This document shows, in pieces, positions 25,499 to 34,137 of a stretch of 64,000 nucleotides of DNA. The notes under the pieces are model-generated. The model did not search any database. It worked only from the letters and a program-made list of their open reading frames with translations, and had not been told where the DNA came from. Position 1 is the first letter of the stretch. Each line of letters begins with the position of its first letter. The position numbers and the translations under genes were made by a program. The stretch lies in the NCBI GenBank assembly GCA_029202845.1, contig CP119315.1, forward strand, positions 2,449,001-2,513,000, written 5' to 3'. This DNA comes from Candidatus Sphingomonas colombiensis (GTDB taxonomy: Bacteria > Pseudomonadota > Alphaproteobacteria > Sphingomonadales > Sphingomonadaceae).

Positions 25499-26203
25499 TT
25501 GCAGCGCAACATGTCGAGTCGTGCCGCTCGCGCCATGGAGCGGAGGGATCATATCCTTGAAATATCGCGCAATTTGTTCGTCGAGAACGGTTTTCACGGC
25601 ACTGGCGTCGCGCAGATCGCGGCGGCGACTGGAGTGAAGGTCGGGCAAATCTATCGCGACTTTTCGTGCAAGGAAGACATTATCGCCGCGCTCGCGCTCC
25701 GCGATTTCTCGCAATTCCTTGATGAGGCGAACCTCAACGACGCGATCGCGGCGGGAGACCGGGTGGCGATCCGCGAGTGGATATTATCATTCACGAGCTA
25801 TGATGAGGATGTGGACGGCTATCGCCTGATGCCCGAAATCATGGCGGAATCGGCGCGCAATCCCCGGATCGCGCAATTGCAGGAGGAGATGCGCGATCAG
25901 GTGCGGCGCGCGCTGATCGCCGCGCTCTCCGCCTGCGCGCCGGATGAGCGACTTGCGGATCTGCGGTGTGATCTGGCGGATCTCATCGCCACATTGGGCA
26001 GCGGATTGTGCCAATGGATCGTCATGGCCGAACGGAACGGGCGAGGGCACCAGACGCTGTGCGCGCAATTGCGCTCGATCGTGGAGCGGGAATTGGATAC
26101 ACTTGAGGAGCGTAGCGCAACCCCCACCCTATCCCAGATCTTCGGATCGAGCGATCAACTCGAGCCGGCTTCGGAGCCGACAGGTTTCGTCATCCATCGA
26201 TAG
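25499..26203 (+). CDS. TetR/AcrR family repressor of the efflux operon
   Basis: A 234-aa regulator with an N-terminal TetR helix-turn-helix (about residues 14-60, GTGVAQIAAATGVKVGQIYRDFSCKEDI) and a ligand-binding C-terminal domain. The start is read as TTG at 25499 because GGAGA at 25488-25492 is correctly spaced for it; the first ATG at 25511 is 18 nt from that site. It is divergent from the RND operon, and the 24-bp palindrome in between is the likely operator for repression and autoregulation. Inducers are unknown. Confidence 0.9.
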   Translation: MQRNMSSRAARAMERRDHILEISRNLFVENGFHGTGVAQIAAATGVKVGQIYRDFSCKEDIIAALALRDFSQFLDEANLNDAIAAGDRVAIREWILSFTSYDEDVDGYRLMPEIMAESARNPRIAQLQEEMRDQVRRALIAALSACAPDERLADLRCDLADLIATLGSGLCQWIVMAERNGRGHQTLCAQLRSIVERELDTLEERSATPTLSQIFGSSDQLEPASEPTGFVIHR

Positions 26204-26249
26204 GCGCGATCTTGGGCGGTGCTTTCATCATGCGTTGAGGCCGTTCAGC

Positions 26250-26291
26250 CAGGAATGCACCGTCTCGATGCAATGAGCCGGCGCATTCCTG
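26250..26291. terminator. Inverted repeat at convergent tetR / M20 peptidase junction
   Basis: CAGGAATGC (26250-26258) and GCATTCCTG (26283-26291) are perfect 9-bp arms with a 24-nt spacer in the 102-bp gap between convergent genes. A bidirectional terminator is plausible; there is no T tract. Confidence 0.35.
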
Positions 26292-26305
26292 CTGACGATA
26301 TCGCG

Positions 26306-27883
26306 CTATTTCATCGCGGCCAGCGCGTAGAGCGTGTCGACATAGAATTTCTGCATCCCCGACAGGCCGAAAACCTTCGAACCCGGCTTCGGATCGATCA
26401 GTAGATATTCGTTCGGCGCATGAGCGTCCGCGCCATGGCCGATCGACAGGGTGACGTCGGGCAGGCCCAAAGTCTGGGTGAAGACATAGCTCGGCCGGCT
26501 GCCCCCCGAGCGCGGCGATACATCCACCGGAAGCCCGTATTTATTGTAGGTGGACAACACTGCGCGCACCAGCGGCGCGTCGACCGAGGTCTGCGACGGC
26601 GGATAGCCGCCAAGCAGCCGCACCTCGATATCGCCGAAGCCCTTGGCGACGAGATGCTGTTTGAGCAGGCGCAGCGACTCTTCCGGCGTCTGATCGGGCA
26701 CCAGACGGCTGTCGAGCTTCGCCAGCGCGCGGTTGGGCAGGATTGTCTTGACGCCCGGCCCGCCATAGCCGCTCGACAGGCCGTCGATATTGAGCGTTGT
26801 GTCGAACAGATAGCGCGTCAGCGAAGTGCGCGCGTCCAGATTGTCGTACCAGTGATCGACGGAAAACGCTTTGCGGGTATTGCCGTCGCCTTTGATCCAG
26901 CCGGGCAGCGTTCCGTTGAAGAGATATTGCTCCTCCGCATTGGGCTTGCGGATCTTGTCATAATAGCCCGGAATCATGATCGTGTTGCCGTCGGGCGAGG
27001 TGAGCGTGGCCAGCGCCTGCGTCAGACGCCAGGCGGGGGCGTCGGTGGTGGCCTTCCAGCTCGAATGGATTTCGGCTTTCTGCGGGCCGCCGGCCTGCGA
27101 AGATCCCTTCGCCTCCAGCTCGACATAGACGAGGCCCTTGTTACCGAGCTGGAACGACACCGCGCCGTCGACCGGCGATTGGCCGCCGCCCGGATAGATC
27201 GCGCCAGACGCCGTCTTCAGGCGGTCTTTGAACTTGGCGATCAGCTCCGGATAATGCGGCGAGCCCAGTTCCTCCTCGCTCTCGGCAAGGATCATGAGGT
27301 TGACCGGCAATTTCTTGCGGGTGGCGATGATCGCCTCGATCGCGTTGAGGAAGGCGCGTTCCGGGCCCTTGGTGTTGGTCGCGCCGCGCGCCATCAGCAC
27401 CTTGCCGAGCGGGTGATCGACTAGCGCGCCCTCGAACGGCTTGACCTGCCAGTCCTTCTCCTCGACCGGCTGCACGTCGAGCATCATATAGACCACCAGC
27501 GTCTTGGCCGCGCCGGCATCGTAATATCCCCACACGCCCGGATGGCCCGAGGTGGGAACAACCTCCGCCTCCTGGAAGCCGATCTTCTTGAGATCGGCAG
27601 CCACCAGCGCGGCCATTTCCTTTACGCCATTGTTCTCGGCGCTGATCGAAGGTTGGCGCACCCAGCGCTGGAGATTGGCGACGTCGCTGTCCTTATGCGC
27701 GTCGATATAGGCGTAGATATCCTTGTGATCGCCCTTGTAGGCGGGGATTTTCGCCATGCTGAAGCCGGGGCCGGCGGGGATAGTGATATCCGGCCGTGGG
27801 CTCGCCGGTTCGGCGAACGCCACCGAGCTGAGGCAAGAGGAGGCCGCGAGCAGCGGCACGAGTAAACGAACGAACTTGCTCAC
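26306..27883 (-). CDS. M20 family metallopeptidase-like protein with altered metal site
   Basis: A 525-aa secreted protein of the M20 (carboxypeptidase/dipeptidase) family; signal peptide 1-24, GTG start with GGGAGA upstream. The family core is recognisable: DVQPV at 136-140, the glutamate cluster ESEEELGS at 201-208, the lid-dimerisation domain, and the late HAPNEY. But the first ligand His of GHYDVQP is Met134 (YMMLDVQP) and the metal-bridging Asp of RGAxD is Asn170 (ARGATNTKG). Other ligands appear kept. Either a subgroup with different metal use or an inactive binding protein. It is the last gene of a TBDR-amidohydrolase operon, 27 nt behind its neighbour, pointing to peptide or N-acyl amino acid hydrolysis. 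Confidence 0.85.
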   Translation of the reverse strand: MSKFVRLLVPLLAASSCLSSVAFAEPASPRPDITIPAGPGFSMAKIPAYKGDHKDIYAYIDAHKDSDVANLQRWVRQPSISAENNGVKEMAALVAADLKKIGFQEAEVVPTSGHPGVWGYYDAGAAKTLVVYMMLDVQPVEEKDWQVKPFEGALVDHPLGKVLMARGATNTKGPERAFLNAIEAIIATRKKLPVNLMILAESEEELGSPHYPELIAKFKDRLKTASGAIYPGGGQSPVDGAVSFQLGNKGLVYVELEAKGSSQAGGPQKAEIHSSWKATTDAPAWRLTQALATLTSPDGNTIMIPGYYDKIRKPNAEEQYLFNGTLPGWIKGDGNTRKAFSVDHWYDNLDARTSLTRYLFDTTLNIDGLSSGYGGPGVKTILPNRALAKLDSRLVPDQTPEESLRLLKQHLVAKGFGDIEVRLLGGYPPSQTSVDAPLVRAVLSTYNKYGLPVDVSPRSGGSRPSYVFTQTLGLPDVTLSIGHGADAHAPNEYLLIDPKPGSKVFGLSGMQKFYVDTLYALAAMK

Positions 27884-27910
27884 GACCTTGATCTCCCGTT
27901 TTGTTAAGTC

Positions 27911-29230
27911 CTAATCCGGCAGTTTGACCTTGCCGTCCTTCTTCAACACGTCGCCGCCCTTCATCACGAAAGCGACATGCTGTAGCCGGGTGATGTCGGC
28001 GAGCGGATCGCCGTCCACCGCGACGATATCGGCATAGCGGCCCGCCTGGACCGATCCGATATCCTGCGGCGCGCCGATCAGTTCGGCCGCGTTGCGGGTG
28101 CCGGCGAAGATCGCGTCCATCGGCGTCAGCCCTGCCTTCACCAGCAGCGCGAACTCCTCCGCCTTGTTGCGATCGCCAAGTCCGGTGAAATCGGTGCCGA
28201 GCGCGATTTTCACCCCGGCCTTATAGGCGCGGCCGGCATTGCCGATCATCGTCGGCGTCACCGCGATCGCCTTTTCCGCCACCGTCGGCGGCAGGTTTTG
28301 CGGCGTCTTCACCGCGGTCTGGTAGATCCAGTCGGCGACAAGCAGGGTGGGGACGAGGAAGGTGCCACGCTCCTTCATCAGCTTGTAGCTTGTGGCATCG
28401 GCATAAGTGCCATGCTCGATCGAATCTACGCCCGCCTCAACCGCGTGGTTGATCGCCTTGTTGCCATGGACGTGCGCGGCGACCTTGAGGCCGAGCGAAT
28501 GCGCGGTCTCGGTGACCGCGCGCATCTCTGCGTCGGTCATCGTCATGTGGTTGGGATCGTCACCGATCGAGCCCACGCCGCCGGACGGCATGATCTTGAT
28601 CAGATTGGCGCCATCGCGGCGATGCTGGCGCACCTTTACCCGTGCATCCTCCGCCCCATCGACGATCGACAGGTCACGGCCATCGAAATGGACGCCGGGC
28701 TGCATCCCGTTCTGTGGATCGGAATGGCCGCCGGTGGCCGACAGCGGCTGCATCGCGGTCCAGATACGCGGGCCGATCACCTGTTTGGCGGCGATGGCGC
28801 GCTGGAGCGCCGGCCCCTCGATACGGCCGGAGCCGCAATCGCGCACGGCGGTGAAGCCCTGATCGATGTCACGCTCCGCGTTGCGGAGCGCGGTGATCAC
28901 CCCGTCCGCCTCGTTGCGCGTGAAACGACCGAGCACGGCCCAGTCGGCATCCATCGAGATGTGATCGTGCGTATCGATAAAGCCGGGCAGCACCGTCTTG
29001 GTCGACAGGTCGATCACCTCGGCGCCTGCCGGCGTAACGAAGCCGTTTTGCACGCCGGTGATGCGATCGTCGCGGATGATGATCGACACCTGACGCTTAG
29101 GCGTTGCCGATACGCCATCGATCAACGTGCCGGCATGAACCACCACGTCCTTGGCCGTCGCCGCCGGGGCTATCGCTAGCAATGCGCAGGCGCCGAGCAG
29201 CGCACCGAGTGTTTTCCTTGCAGTGCTCAT
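27911..29230 (-). CDS. Secreted metal-dependent amidohydrolase, copy 1
   Basis: A 439-aa amidohydrolase-superfamily enzyme with a signal peptide (ending PAATAK). Binuclear metal site residues are all present: HDH at 88-90, Lys212 for carboxylation (LIKIMPSGG), H253/H255 (AAHVHG), H273 (IEHGT) and Asp347 (ALGTDF). This arrangement matches the Xaa-Arg/Xaa-Lys dipeptidase and N-acyl-amino-acid hydrolase group (Caulobacter Cc2672-type) and is also shared with ochratoxin-degrading amidases. It is a close paralogue of the preceding gene, with which it overlaps by 4 nt. Probably periplasmic peptide or N-acyl-amide hydrolysis after TBDR import; exact substrate unknown. Confidence 0.9.
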   Translation of the reverse strand: MSTARKTLGALLGACALLAIAPAATAKDVVVHAGTLIDGVSATPKRQVSIIIRDDRITGVQNGFVTPAGAEVIDLSTKTVLPGFIDTHDHISMDADWAVLGRFTRNEADGVITALRNAERDIDQGFTAVRDCGSGRIEGPALQRAIAAKQVIGPRIWTAMQPLSATGGHSDPQNGMQPGVHFDGRDLSIVDGAEDARVKVRQHRRDGANLIKIMPSGGVGSIGDDPNHMTMTDAEMRAVTETAHSLGLKVAAHVHGNKAINHAVEAGVDSIEHGTYADATSYKLMKERGTFLVPTLLVADWIYQTAVKTPQNLPPTVAEKAIAVTPTMIGNAGRAYKAGVKIALGTDFTGLGDRNKAEEFALLVKAGLTPMDAIFAGTRNAAELIGAPQDIGSVQAGRYADIVAVDGDPLADITRLQHVAFVMKGGDVLKKDGKVKLPD

Positions 29231-30540
29231 CGAACCATCTTCCCGCCAGTTTTCAGCACTTCGCCGCCCTTCATGACGAACTCGACGCGCTGAAGCGTGG
29301 TGATGTCAGCGAGCGGATCGCCCTCGACCGCGACGATATCGGCGTAACGCCCCGTCTGGACCGAGCCGATATCCTGCGGCGTGCCGATCAGTTCGGCGGC
29401 GTTGCGGGTGGCGGTGAAGATCGCGTCCATCGGCGTCAGGCCGGCCTTGACCAGCAGCGCGAATTCCTCGGCCTTGTTGCGATCCGACGTGGCGCCCTGA
29501 TCGGTGCCGAACGCGATCTTGACCCCAGCCTTATAGGCGCGGCCAGCGTTGCCGACCATCACCGGTGTCACCGCGATCGCCTTGTCCGCCACCGTCGGCG
29601 GCAGGGTTTCGGGATGCTTGATGGCATTCTGGTAGATCGCATCTGCGACGAGCAGCGTGGGCACGAGGAAGGTGCCATGCTCCTTCATCAGCTTGTAGCT
29701 TTCGGCATCCGAATAGGTGCCGTGTTCGATCGAATCGACGCCGGCGCGGATCGCGTGATCGATCGCCTGCTTGCCGTGCGCGTGCGCGGCGACCTTCATC
29801 CCCAGCTCGTGCGCGGTATCGACTACGGCCTTCATTTCGGCGTCGGTCATCGTCATGTGGTTGGGATCGTCACCGATCGACCCCACGCCGCCCGACGGCA
29901 TGATCTTGATGACCGTCGCGCCGTCACGGCGATGCTGGCGCACCTTCACCACTGCGTCTTCGGGGCCGTCAATGATCGCAGCGTCGCGCCCCTCGATGGA
30001 AACGGCGGGGCTTAGGCCGTTCTGGCGATCGGAGTGGCCGCCGGTGGGGCCCATCGCCTGAAGCGCGGTCCAGTAGCGCGGGCCGACGATCTGCTTGGCG
30101 TTGATGGCGCGGATCACGGCAGGCGCGGAAATCCCGTCCGAGCCGAGATCGCGGACGGTGGTGAACCCTTCCTCGATCAGGCGTCGCGCGTTGGCGACGG
30201 CGGCGATCGTGGAGTCGCCGGTCGTCAGCGTGAAGCGGTTGAGCGGACGGCGATCGCCGTTCGACGAGATGTGATCGTGGCTTTCGATAAAGCCGGGCAG
30301 CACCGTCTTCGTCGAAAGATCGATCACCTCGGCCCCGGCCGGGGTGACGAAGCCGTTCTGCACACCCGTGACGCGATCGTCACGGATAAGGATTGAGACC
30401 TGCGTTTTGGGTGTCGCCGAAACGCCGTCGATCAGCTTGCCGGCGTGGATCACGACATCCTTGGCGGAGGCAGAGCCCCCGACAAAGACGCCACCGATCA
30501 GCGCGGCCACTGCACAGCCGCGTAAGATTCCAGACTTCAT
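29227..30540 (-). CDS. Secreted metal-dependent amidohydrolase, copy 2
   Basis: A 437-aa paralogue of the next gene, alike almost end to end apart from the signal peptide (here ending GSASAK) and a few loops. HDH (GFIESHDHIS), the carboxylated-Lys segment VIKIMPSGGVGS, AAHAHG, IEHGT and AFGTD are all present, so both copies should be catalytic. Differences cluster near the HDH (NGDRRPLNRF against MDADWAVLGRF) and after ALQ/VIR, the region that usually shapes substrate pockets, which suggests split specificity. First enzyme gene after the TBDR (22 nt), ribosome site GGGGAG. Confidence 0.9.
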   Translation of the reverse strand: MKSGILRGCAVAALIGGVFVGGSASAKDVVIHAGKLIDGVSATPKTQVSILIRDDRVTGVQNGFVTPAGAEVIDLSTKTVLPGFIESHDHISSNGDRRPLNRFTLTTGDSTIAAVANARRLIEEGFTTVRDLGSDGISAPAVIRAINAKQIVGPRYWTALQAMGPTGGHSDRQNGLSPAVSIEGRDAAIIDGPEDAVVKVRQHRRDGATVIKIMPSGGVGSIGDDPNHMTMTDAEMKAVVDTAHELGMKVAAHAHGKQAIDHAIRAGVDSIEHGTYSDAESYKLMKEHGTFLVPTLLVADAIYQNAIKHPETLPPTVADKAIAVTPVMVGNAGRAYKAGVKIAFGTDQGATSDRNKAEEFALLVKAGLTPMDAIFTATRNAAELIGTPQDIGSVQTGRYADIVAVEGDPLADITTLQRVEFVMKGGEVLKTGGKMVR

Positions 30541-30562
30541 GGTGGATTACTCCCCGTGCGAA

Positions 30563-33124
30563 TTAGCGGAACTTGGCCATGAACTGCACGCCGACGACGC
30601 GCGGTGCGGTGGTGACTGCGAAATTCGGTTTGACCACGTTGCCGTTATACCGCCACGGCAATTGGGTGGCGCTGGCCTGTCCGTTCGTCAGGCTGGTGAG
30701 GCCGATCGTATTGAACAGGTTGTTGGCGAACAGATAGATGCCCCAGCGGCCCTGATCCTTTTCCAGACCCAGTCGCGCGCCGACCGTGGCGAAGCCCGGC
30801 AGCGTATAGAGAGCGGCACCACCCGGCGTTCCGGCCGGACCGGTCGGATAGCGCGAGGCATAGAGCGGCAGGTTGTAGGTGGTCAGCGCGCTGCTGCGAT
30901 AGCTGAGGTCGGCATGGTAAATGACCTCCAGATCGTCGCTCACCGGCGTGCTGTAATCCGCGCTGCCCTGCAGGGTCCATTTCGGCGAATAGGGGATCGC
31001 GTCGCCCGCCTTGCCGGCGCTGATCGTCGCGCAGCCCGTGGTGCCGGGGATGAACGGGATCGGGCATTGCGTGATGCCGTTCGGCAGGGCCTGGTCGCCC
31101 TTCAGCTTGGCATCGATATAGCTGCCCGAAAACTTCAGCGAGAGGCGATCGACCGGGTAGAAAGCGGTATCGAATTCGATGCCCTGGATCCGCGCCGGGC
31201 TGGAGCTGTTGGTGATGAACCCGAACGCGTTGTTGTAGCTCGCCGAGATCTGCATGTTGGTCCAGTCCATGCGGAACGCATCGACGTTCAGGACCACCTT
31301 GCGATCGAACCACGCCGTCTTCAGACCGGCTTCATAGTTCCAGACGGAGTCGGAGCTGTAGATCGCGGCATAGCTCGGCAGACCCAGCGTCTGGTTCACG
31401 CCGCCCGGGCGATAGCCCTGCGTCGCCGAGGCATAGAACATCACGTCGCGGGTGAACTTGTAGTTGGCGCTGAACTTCAGCAACGTGCCGTTTTCGTCAC
31501 CCCCGGTGGTCAGCGGAGCCTGGCGGACGTTGCCCGCGATATAGCTCGGAATGATCACGGTCGACGTGGTGTTCTTCTTGTATTTGAAATAGCGCGCGCC
31601 TGCGGTCAGGCTCAGCTTGCTGGTCGCATCCCAGGTGCCTTCGGCGAAGCCCGCGAACTGCTCAAGCCGGTCGTCGATCGTGCGATCGAGACCAACATTG
31701 TCGACGCCAACGGTATAGACGCTGCCAGCCGGATACCCGATCGGATAAAGCTGGATGCCGGTCACCGGATCAGCCGGGCTCAGGATCGATCGCGTATAGT
31801 TCTTGCGATAGCTGTGATAGAAGCCGACCGTCCATTTGAAGGCGTTGCGATCGTCGGCGAGGCGGATTTCCTCGGTCGAGGTCTTGTTCGACTGCGGCTG
31901 ATAGGTCGTGCTGTTGCCATAACCGTTTACCAGGGTCTGGTATCCGGCCCCGTCACAGGTCGTGCCCGTGACGAACCCGGCGGCGCAATCGCTCACGAAG
32001 TTGGCGTAGCCCGGGATACCGGTGCCAGGGGCGGTGCGGTTGGGAACCAGGCCGCCTGTTTTGTTAGCCGACTGATATTGCGCGAAATACGGCGTGTAAT
32101 CAAACTTATACTGCAAAAGGCGATCGGTATAGGACCCGGCGACCGTCAGCGTCGCGAAATCCATGTCCCAGTTCATCGTGCCGGAGAACAGCTTCATCCG
32201 GTCTTCTTGCGGCTGCTGCATCAGCAGCGGCTGATCGAACTTCTTTCCGGTCAGCTGGTATTCCGTATAGTTCCAGCTCGTCCCCGCGCCCTTGCGGTTC
32301 TGATAGACGGCCATCAGGTCGATGGTGACGTTATCCGCCGGCTTGACCCGCACGGTCGCGCGGCCGCCATAGCTCTTGTTCGCATTGATGTTGCGCAGGC
32401 CGAGCAGGCTGTTGTCGATATAGCCAGACGTGCGATCGTAATATCCCGTCGCGCGAACGCCCAGCACCCCATCGATGATCGGCACGTTGACCATGCCGTT
32501 CACCTGCCGGCCCAGCGCGCCGTTGCTTTCCGCCGAGGTGTTCAGCTGCGCGTCGATCGCGCCTTCGTACCGATCCAGCTTGGGCTTGGTGAAGATGATG
32601 CGCATTGTGCCGCCCATCGAGCTGGCGCCGTAGAGCGTGCCCTGCGGGCCGCGCAGCACTTCGGCGCGCTCCACGTCGAACAGGCGCAGGCTCGGCTGCG
32701 TGCCGCCGGCGTCGTTCGAAACGCCGCCGGTGCCGCTCAACGGAACGTCGTCATAATAGATGCCGACGAGTGCCTCGCCCGTCGCATACAGGTTACGGAT
32801 GATGACGCGGCTGCCGCCATTGGCGTTTTCGTTGATCTGAAGGCCGGGCGAGACGCGGCTCAGCGCCAGCGAGTCAGTGATGTTCTGCTTGGTCAGCGTT
32901 TCCGCGCTCACCGCCGAGATCGCGAGCGGCGTCTGCTGGATGCTCGTCGCGCGCTTCAGCGCGGTGACGACGATTTCGCTATCGTTGCTTGGGGCAGGCG
33001 CGGACTGCGCCGGAGCCGGCTGAAGGTCGGCCGTCTGGGCATGCAGCGCGGTAGAAGTAGCGAGCGACGAAGCGCCAACGACGATCCCGGTCGCCAACGC
33101 GCGGCGCGTTCCACGAATAATCAT
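30563..33124 (-). CDS. TonB-dependent receptor heading the amidohydrolase/peptidase operon
   Basis: An 853-aa TBDR. Signal peptide to about residue 30 (ALHAQ), TonB-box-like SEIVVTALKR, plug with TPLAISAVSAETL and LRGPQGTLYGASSMGG, then a long barrel. The C-terminus reads VQFMAKFR, so the usual terminal Phe is followed by one Arg. Ribosome site GGGGGG precedes ATG. It heads an operon with two amidohydrolases and an M20-like protein (gaps 22 nt, -4 nt, 27 nt), so its ligand is probably a peptide, N-acyl amino acid or related amide. Upstream is a 346-bp AT-rich leader. Confidence 0.92.
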   Translation of the reverse strand: MIIRGTRRALATGIVVGASSLATSTALHAQTADLQPAPAQSAPAPSNDSEIVVTALKRATSIQQTPLAISAVSAETLTKQNITDSLALSRVSPGLQINENANGGSRVIIRNLYATGEALVGIYYDDVPLSGTGGVSNDAGGTQPSLRLFDVERAEVLRGPQGTLYGASSMGGTMRIIFTKPKLDRYEGAIDAQLNTSAESNGALGRQVNGMVNVPIIDGVLGVRATGYYDRTSGYIDNSLLGLRNINANKSYGGRATVRVKPADNVTIDLMAVYQNRKGAGTSWNYTEYQLTGKKFDQPLLMQQPQEDRMKLFSGTMNWDMDFATLTVAGSYTDRLLQYKFDYTPYFAQYQSANKTGGLVPNRTAPGTGIPGYANFVSDCAAGFVTGTTCDGAGYQTLVNGYGNSTTYQPQSNKTSTEEIRLADDRNAFKWTVGFYHSYRKNYTRSILSPADPVTGIQLYPIGYPAGSVYTVGVDNVGLDRTIDDRLEQFAGFAEGTWDATSKLSLTAGARYFKYKKNTTSTVIIPSYIAGNVRQAPLTTGGDENGTLLKFSANYKFTRDVMFYASATQGYRPGGVNQTLGLPSYAAIYSSDSVWNYEAGLKTAWFDRKVVLNVDAFRMDWTNMQISASYNNAFGFITNSSSPARIQGIEFDTAFYPVDRLSLKFSGSYIDAKLKGDQALPNGITQCPIPFIPGTTGCATISAGKAGDAIPYSPKWTLQGSADYSTPVSDDLEVIYHADLSYRSSALTTYNLPLYASRYPTGPAGTPGGAALYTLPGFATVGARLGLEKDQGRWGIYLFANNLFNTIGLTSLTNGQASATQLPWRYNGNVVKPNFAVTTAPRVVGVQFMAKFR

Positions 33125-33470
33125 GCTTTTCCCCCCTTTTGTGCGGGCGACGATGTCGCCCTGTCCCGATTGTCCCTCCCGGGCTAGGCTTTCGCCCGTC
33201 CAGGAAAATTTCCCTGCGCATCCTCACGATCTGCGTCGCGCGGCTTGCGTGAATTTGAAACCGAAAGCGCCGTCAACGCAATTCTAAAATATTGTATAGA
33301 AATTGAAATATTTGGTCTTTTTTTCGCTTAATTGAGAAACTAAGTGTGTTGGCGGCCGCGATTGGTCCGATGCGGGCTCGGCTTCGCGGTAAGGAGTCCT
33401 TCTTCAAGGGACGCAGTTTGATTTGCCGGATTTCGCGCCCGCGCTTCGTGCGAGGCGAGGTCGCGCGATG
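33125..33470. other. Gene-free 346-bp region upstream of a TBDR
   Basis: No coding frame is supported. The part 33265-33345 is markedly AT-rich (runs of A/T including seven T) against GC-rich surroundings and should contain the TBDR operon promoter on the minus strand. The right-hand part adjoins the stop of the TetR gene. I see no clear operator or terminator. Confidence 0.5.
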
Positions 33471-34079
33471 CTAATCGAGCGCCAGCATGGTATCGAGCAG
33501 CGCCATCGGATCGCTGCCGTCGGGATCATCCCCCATCAGCGATTTCAGCCGCCCATCCAGCACCAGCATCGCGAATCCGTGAACCATCGTCCAAGCGCGT
33601 GCCACTTCGGCGCGGCCAGCGGTTGGATGGGCCGCGCCGACAGCATCGGCAAGCATCTGTAGCGAGCGTCGCGTTTCGTGCGCCAGCGCCAGGCGCGAAT
33701 GGTCGAGGCGTTCACTGCGGAACATCAACTGGAACAGGCCGGGATTGGCGAGCGCGAACTCGACATAAGCGCGGCCGATAGCATTGAGCCGCGCCGTGGC
33801 ATCGGTTTCTCGATCCGCCGCCGCCAGCAGGCTATCGGTGAAGCGGGCGAGCCCCCGCGCGGCGAGTTCGCTCAACAGCCCGGTCATGTCGTCGAAGTGG
33901 TTTTTCGGCGCGGCATGGGATGCGCCTGCTTCGCGCGCGGCGGCGCGCAGCGTCAGGCCGGTGATGCCATCCCGCTCCAGAATATGTTCCGCCGACTCCA
34001 ACAGCGCCTCTCGCAGCGCGCCATGGTGATAGGGCTTCTTCGGTTTTTCCCCGGCGTTGGCGCCCGATTTCGCGGCCAT
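33471..34079 (-). CDS. TetR/AcrR family regulator with WHG-type C-terminal domain
   Basis: A 202-aa regulator. The N-terminal helix-turn-helix is about 32-62 (GLTLRAAAREAGASHAAPKNHFDDMTGLL), a variant in which the usual YYHF reads KNHF as in the TetR_C_WHG group; the C-terminal part has the AWTMVHGFAMLVLDG helix that gives that group its name. It is divergent from the YciB-like gene by 58 bp, and the gap holds an AT-rich inverted repeat likely to be its operator. Ligand and regulon unknown. Confidence 0.88.
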   Translation of the reverse strand: MAAKSGANAGEKPKKPYHHGALREALLESAEHILERDGITGLTLRAAAREAGASHAAPKNHFDDMTGLLSELAARGLARFTDSLLAAADRETDATARLNAIGRAYVEFALANPGLFQLMFRSERLDHSRLALAHETRRSLQMLADAVGAAHPTAGRAEVARAWTMVHGFAMLVLDGRLKSLMGDDPDGSDPMALLDTMLALD

Positions 34080-34091
34080 TTGGCAATCACC

Positions 34092-34112
34092 TAAATTGAC
34101 ACTGTAAATTTA
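34092..34112. promoter_or_regulatory. AT-rich inverted repeat, probable TetR operator
   Basis: TAAATT (34092-34097) and AATTTA (34107-34112) flank GACACTGTA in the 58-bp gap between divergent genes. The contained ACACTGT core is commonly seen in TetR-family operators. Predicted to control the TetR gene itself and the YciB-like gene. Confidence 0.5.
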
Positions 34113-34137
34113 ATTGACGCAACCGGTCGATCGGCGC

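Noticed and set aside
30344..33187. Long plus-strand open frame (947 codons) opposite the TBDR at 30563-33124
   Set aside because: Arg/Ala/Val-rich composition typical of antisense frames in GC-rich DNA; the minus-strand frame has a signal peptide, TonB box and barrel signatures.
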